A stretch of 7,677 nt of DNA from Gammaproteobacteria bacterium. GTDB lineage: Bacteria > Pseudomonadota > Gammaproteobacteria > Granulosicoccales > Granulosicoccaceae. Shown piece by piece: positions 5,328 through 7,677 of this stretch; the stretch's first letter is position 1; each line of letters starts with the position of its first letter. The notes beneath the pieces are model-generated. The model was not told the origin of the DNA and ran no database searches. It saw only the letters and a program-made list of their open reading frames with translations. The stretch lies in contig JAGRHW010000164.1 in assembly GCA_020444765.1 (NCBI GenBank), positions 1 through 7,677 of the forward strand. The letters run 5' to 3'. A program made the translations under genes and the position numbers.

Positions 5328-6098
5328 CTAGCCGACGAGGCGTCTGACGGTTTCGTGAAGTTCTGGGTTGGCGGCCGCCAGCACGCTGGTGGTTTCAAGG
5401 CTCAGCGGTCGGTTGTCGAGATCGGTAAAACACCCGCCCGCCTCGTTGACGATCACGCTGAGCGCGGCGATATCGAGGATATTCACATCCGATTCCAGCA
5501 CGATTTCAACTTGTCCGGCGGCCAGCATGTGGTAGTGGCAAAAATCGCCGTAACCGCGCAAACGGTTGACCTGCCGCACCAGCGAGCCGAACGCCAGCCA
5601 TCGGTCCGGACTGCTGGCCAGGGTTTTCAGGTTGCCGGTCGACAAACCCGCCTGATCCAGCTTGCTGACGCTACTGACTTTAACCGGTTTGTCGTTGAGA
5701 AACGCGCCCTCGCCCCTGGCCGCCCAGGCCATCTGGCCGTAGGCCGGCGCGTTGGAGACACCGACGATCAGCTCACCCTTGTGCATCAGAGCAATCTGCG
5801 TGGAAAAAAACGGCGTATCGCGGATAAAGCTTTTGGTCCCATCTATCGGATCGACCAGCCAGAGATAATCGGCATCCTGCCGCTCCTTGCCGGTTTCCTC
5901 GCCAAAAAAACCGTGCTCCGGAAAAGCCTCCGACAAGATACCGCGGATAACCTGTTCGGTCTCGATATCGGCCTGCGTTACCGGCGACAGATCGCCCTTG
6001 AGTTGTACGTCGATACCACTTTCAAAATACTTGAGTATGACGTCCTGGGCAGCCAGCGCCGCCTGTTTGGCCTTTTCCAGAAATTGTTTGTTGGACAT
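5328..6098 (-). CDS. Inositol monophosphatase-family phosphatase, HisN-like
   Basis: The protein has 256 residues and is a soluble, Mg-dependent, Li-sensitive-type phosphatase. Metal ligands are seen in GEE (66-68), in D83-P-I-D86-G-T and in D209 of NILDIAAL. The usual WDxAA motif has leucine in place of tryptophan; the metal-binding aspartate is kept. IDGTKSF (85-91) and RGYGDFCHYHMLAAG (181-195) resemble HisN-type histidinol-phosphate phosphatases more than CysQ or SuhB. In that role it would release histidinol from histidinol phosphate in histidine biosynthesis. No other his gene is in the window, so 3'-phosphoadenosine, inositol phosphate or another sugar phosphate remains possible. The ATG start has GGAAGA 7 bases before it and follows ampE by 12 bases. 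The TAG stop is in frame with the next gene. Confidence 0.85.
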   Translation of the reverse strand: MSNKQFLEKAKQAALAAQDVILKYFESGIDVQLKGDLSPVTQADIETEQVIRGILSEAFPEHGFFGEETGKERQDADYLWLVDPIDGTKSFIRDTPFFSTQIALMHKGELIVGVSNAPAYGQMAWAARGEGAFLNDKPVKVSSVSKLDQAGLSTGNLKTLASSPDRWLAFGSLVRQVNRLRGYGDFCHYHMLAAGQVEIVLESDVNILDIAALSVIVNEAGGCFTDLDNRPLSLETTSVLAAANPELHETVRRLVG

Positions 6099-6110
6099 GA
6101 TTTCTTCCAG

Positions 6111-6971
6111 TTATAAAACCCATCGATAAACAGTGATCAGCGCCAGCGCGATCAGCAGAAAGACATTGGCACGTTTGACCTGTGCCCAGGCAGCCTGCAC
6201 ATGTTCATCGTCGCAAATCGTCGAATCATCCAGACCCGCGCTGGCCAGGCCGGCCTCGGCCAGCATCAGTCTGTTGGCGGCCAGCCGGTCTTCGGCACCG
6301 CCCGACCGCCTGAACAGGCCGGAGAACACCGTACCGACCTTGCCGGCAAAACCATAGGCGATCGCCAGCAGGCGGGCCGGAATCCAGCTCAGCCAGCCGG
6401 TCACCAGCCGAACCTGGGATTGCAGCACCGGGTGATCGAGCAACGGCTTCGAGCGGTTTTCCGCCAGAAACCAGTTGAGCTTGTAAAATAATGCAGCTCC
6501 GATACCCAGTAGCGAAAACCAGAAAAACAGACTGACAACATGCAGATTGCTGCCGGAAAACAGGGCACGAATCACCGCCCGGTCACGTTCGGAATCGCTG
6601 GCCGGAACAGCCGGCCCGATCAGCGCACCGGCGTGCACATCGAGTTGCGCCTGATCACCGGTTTTGCCCGCGGCAAGATAAGCCTCGATCCGTTCACCCA
6701 GCGGATCGGCGGGCAGGCACAGGTACAGCACGCCGGCCCACAGCACCATCTCCAACAGGGAGAAGATCCCCAGGATCGAAATCGTCATCATCAACACCCA
6801 GGCCGGTAACACGGTCAGCAGCACATAGCTGATCCAGCCGCTTTGTCCGCCGATCTTCAGACGCAGAACGATTTTCACCAATACGCCGTAAAGCGTGAAC
6901 TGACGCAGATCGATCACGTCGGTAAATTTCCGGTCGGCCCAGAGGCTGAGGAGAATTGCAATCAGTTTCAT
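6111..6971 (-). CDS. ampE: AmpE, inner-membrane protein of the ampDE unit
   Basis: The protein has 286 residues, close to the usual AmpE length. It opens with MKLIAILLSLWADR. Hydrophobic segments lie near 46-64, 66-86, 143-164 and 267-283, and a variable, Asp/Glu-rich segment near 225-262 is probably cytoplasmic. AmpE is related to the CobD/CbiB membrane family; its role is poorly defined, described as a sensory or signalling partner in beta-lactamase induction and peptidoglycan recycling. Assignment rests on length, the N-terminal pattern, topology and, most strongly, its place 17 bases after ampD. GGGATA precedes the ATG as ribosome-binding site. No beta-lactamase or ampR gene is present in the window. 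Confidence 0.85.
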   Translation of the reverse strand: MKLIAILLSLWADRKFTDVIDLRQFTLYGVLVKIVLRLKIGGQSGWISYVLLTVLPAWVLMMTISILGIFSLLEMVLWAGVLYLCLPADPLGERIEAYLAAGKTGDQAQLDVHAGALIGPAVPASDSERDRAVIRALFSGSNLHVVSLFFWFSLLGIGAALFYKLNWFLAENRSKPLLDHPVLQSQVRLVTGWLSWIPARLLAIAYGFAGKVGTVFSGLFRRSGGAEDRLAANRLMLAEAGLASAGLDDSTICDDEHVQAAWAQVKRANVFLLIALALITVYRWVL

Positions 6972-6988
6972 AGATATCCCGCAGGCTG

Positions 6989-7555
6989 TCAGGCATTGGC
7001 CAGGCTGTCGATCAGGCCGTGCAAATGCGCCCAGTTAAAAGCCGGTCCCGGATCGGTCTTGCGTGACGGCGCGATATGCGAATGCCCGACCAGGCGTGTC
7101 TGTGCAAGCGTCGGATAGGTCTGCTGCAAGGCGACGATGATTTCCGAGAGCATTTCGTACTGAACTTCCTCGTAAGGCAGTTCGTCGGTGCCTTCGAGCT
7201 CGATACCGATGCTGAAATCATTACATTGCTCGCGACCTTCAAAACACGAGGCGCCGGCATGCCAGGCACGTTTATGAAAGGGCACAAACTGCACGACGCG
7301 GCCGTCACGCTTGATCAGCAAATGACTGGACACCTTGAGCCCGGCGATCTCGGCAAAATAATCATGCGCGTTGGCGTCGAGCCGGTTACAGAAAAAATCC
7401 TCGATAAAGGTACCGCCGAACTCACCGGGCGGCAGACTGATGTTATGAATCACGATCAGGTCCATCGGCACTTCGGGCCGCTCGTCATGGTTTGGCGACA
7501 GGCACTGTTGCGCACCATCCAGCAAACCCGTGTGGGTATCCACCTTTATCATCAT
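6989..7555 (-). CDS. ampD: AmpD, 1,6-anhydro-N-acetylmuramyl-L-alanine amidase
   Basis: The protein has 188 residues, the normal AmpD length. It is the cytoplasmic zinc amidase that removes the stem peptide from anhydro-muropeptides in cell-wall recycling; its loss raises AmpC beta-lactamase expression where ampR is present. The amidase_2 fold is clear. Zinc ligands are H37 (VIHNISLPP), H158 (GHSHIAP) and D168 (RKTDPGP), with K166 and E119 (GIELEGTD) as the catalytic residues, matching the spacing of known AmpD. The N-terminal SPNHDERP is typical. There is no signal peptide, which separates it from periplasmic AmiD/AmpDh types. Two ATG codons stand in a row (7555 and 7552), and either could be the start; the ribosome-binding site is weak (GACGA). 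It is the first gene of the ampD-ampE-phosphatase-PAP2 cluster. Confidence 0.95.
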   Translation of the reverse strand: MMIKVDTHTGLLDGAQQCLSPNHDERPEVPMDLIVIHNISLPPGEFGGTFIEDFFCNRLDANAHDYFAEIAGLKVSSHLLIKRDGRVVQFVPFHKRAWHAGASCFEGREQCNDFSIGIELEGTDELPYEEVQYEMLSEIIVALQQTYPTLAQTRLVGHSHIAPSRKTDPGPAFNWAHLHGLIDSLANA

Positions 7556-7582
7556 TGAATTCGTCTGATCAAAAACCGCCCT

Positions 7583-7588
7583 ATTCTA
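7583..7588 (-). promoter_or_regulatory. ampD: Possible -10 box upstream of ampD
   Basis: On the minus strand TAGAAT matches the -10 consensus at 5/6, placing a start about 20 bases before the ampD ATG. No acceptable -35 box lies 16-18 bases upstream, where the long hairpin at 7595-7635 sits instead. The promoter may therefore be activator-dependent, or not real. Confidence 0.3.
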
Positions 7589-7594
7589 CCCCGG

Positions 7595-7635
7595 CGGGAT
7601 CGGCGCCGACAGTGTAATTGCCGGCGCTCATCCCG
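7595..7635. repeat. Long imperfect inverted repeat upstream of ampD
   Basis: Outer arms CGGGAT (7595-7600) and ATCCCG (7630-7635) enclose a two-base mismatch on each side and inner arms GCGCCGAC (7603-7610) and GCCGGCGC (7620-7627), around a 9-base loop. In RNA the inner arms pair at all eight positions, one of them G-U. There is no U-tract directly after it on either strand. It could be a terminator of an upstream gene, an operator, or a REP-like dispersed palindrome. The remaining bases to 7677 hold no gene I can support. Confidence 0.5.
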
Positions 7636-7677
7636 GCTTGCCGAAATTTTACAGCATGCCGGTCGCTGCGGGGCTAC

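Noticed and set aside
5355..6116. Long open frame on the plus strand (253 codons) opposite the HisN-like gene
   Set aside because: It mirrors codon bias of the real gene on the other strand. The product has no recognisable motif, while the minus strand encodes an intact phosphatase.
7649..7677. Possible C-terminal tail of an upstream minus-strand gene ending in TAA at 7649-7651
   Set aside because: Only eight residues before the stop are visible; nothing supports coding, and other frames are equally open across this short stretch.
7656..7677. Possible start (ATG at 7656) of a divergent plus-strand gene
   Set aside because: It has no ribosome-binding site and only seven codons before the window ends; there is no recognisable N-terminus.

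Overview
The window looks like chromosomal DNA of a gammaproteobacterium, possibly of the Chromatiales or sulfur-oxidiser type. The basis is the adjacent ampD and ampE genes, moderately high GC, compact minus-strand operons and the kinds of redox genes present; no marker fixes the taxon. Nine protein genes are supported, eight on the minus strand and one on the plus strand. I see no RNA genes, insertion sequences, CRISPR arrays or phage genes.

Region by region, from low to high coordinates. (1) 1-1359, minus strand: a gene for a DNA-binding-like, coiled-coil protein of 145 residues, followed after 52 bases by a plant-type [2Fe-2S] ferredoxin fused to a flavin/NAD reductase-like module; this second gene runs off the left edge. 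(2) 1360-1574: an intergenic region with a good sigma70-like promoter for that pair, a very AT-rich block and the terminator of the next gene. (3) 1575-1985, minus strand: an Xre/MbcA/ParS-type antitoxin-like protein with no visible toxin partner and a 17-bp inverted repeat just upstream. (4) 2079-3791, minus strand: a dihydrolipoyl dehydrogenase-like flavoprotein followed by a small protein of 98 residues that I do not recognise. (5) 3869-4582, plus strand: a metallo-beta-lactamase-fold (glyoxalase II-like) hydrolase, divergent from the flavoprotein across a 77-base promoter region. (6) 4593-7555, minus strand: a tight four-gene cluster, ampD, ampE, a HisN/inositol monophosphatase-type phosphatase and a PAP2-type membrane phosphatase, with gaps of 17, 12 and 9 bases. 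(7) 7556-7677: upstream of ampD, with a long imperfect hairpin and no identifiable gene.

How the genes may work together. AmpD cleaves anhydro-muropeptides during peptidoglycan recycling and AmpE is its usual membrane neighbour. The PAP2 protein could dephosphorylate lipid carriers such as undecaprenyl pyrophosphate, so (6) may be an envelope unit, with the HisN-like enzyme a less obvious member. The Lpd-like enzyme and the divergent hydrolase suggest thiol or thioester chemistry (inference). The least familiar module is the DNA-binding/coiled-coil plus [2Fe-2S] reductase pair, in which the usual flavin-binding RxYS and NAD-site GGTG motifs are replaced.
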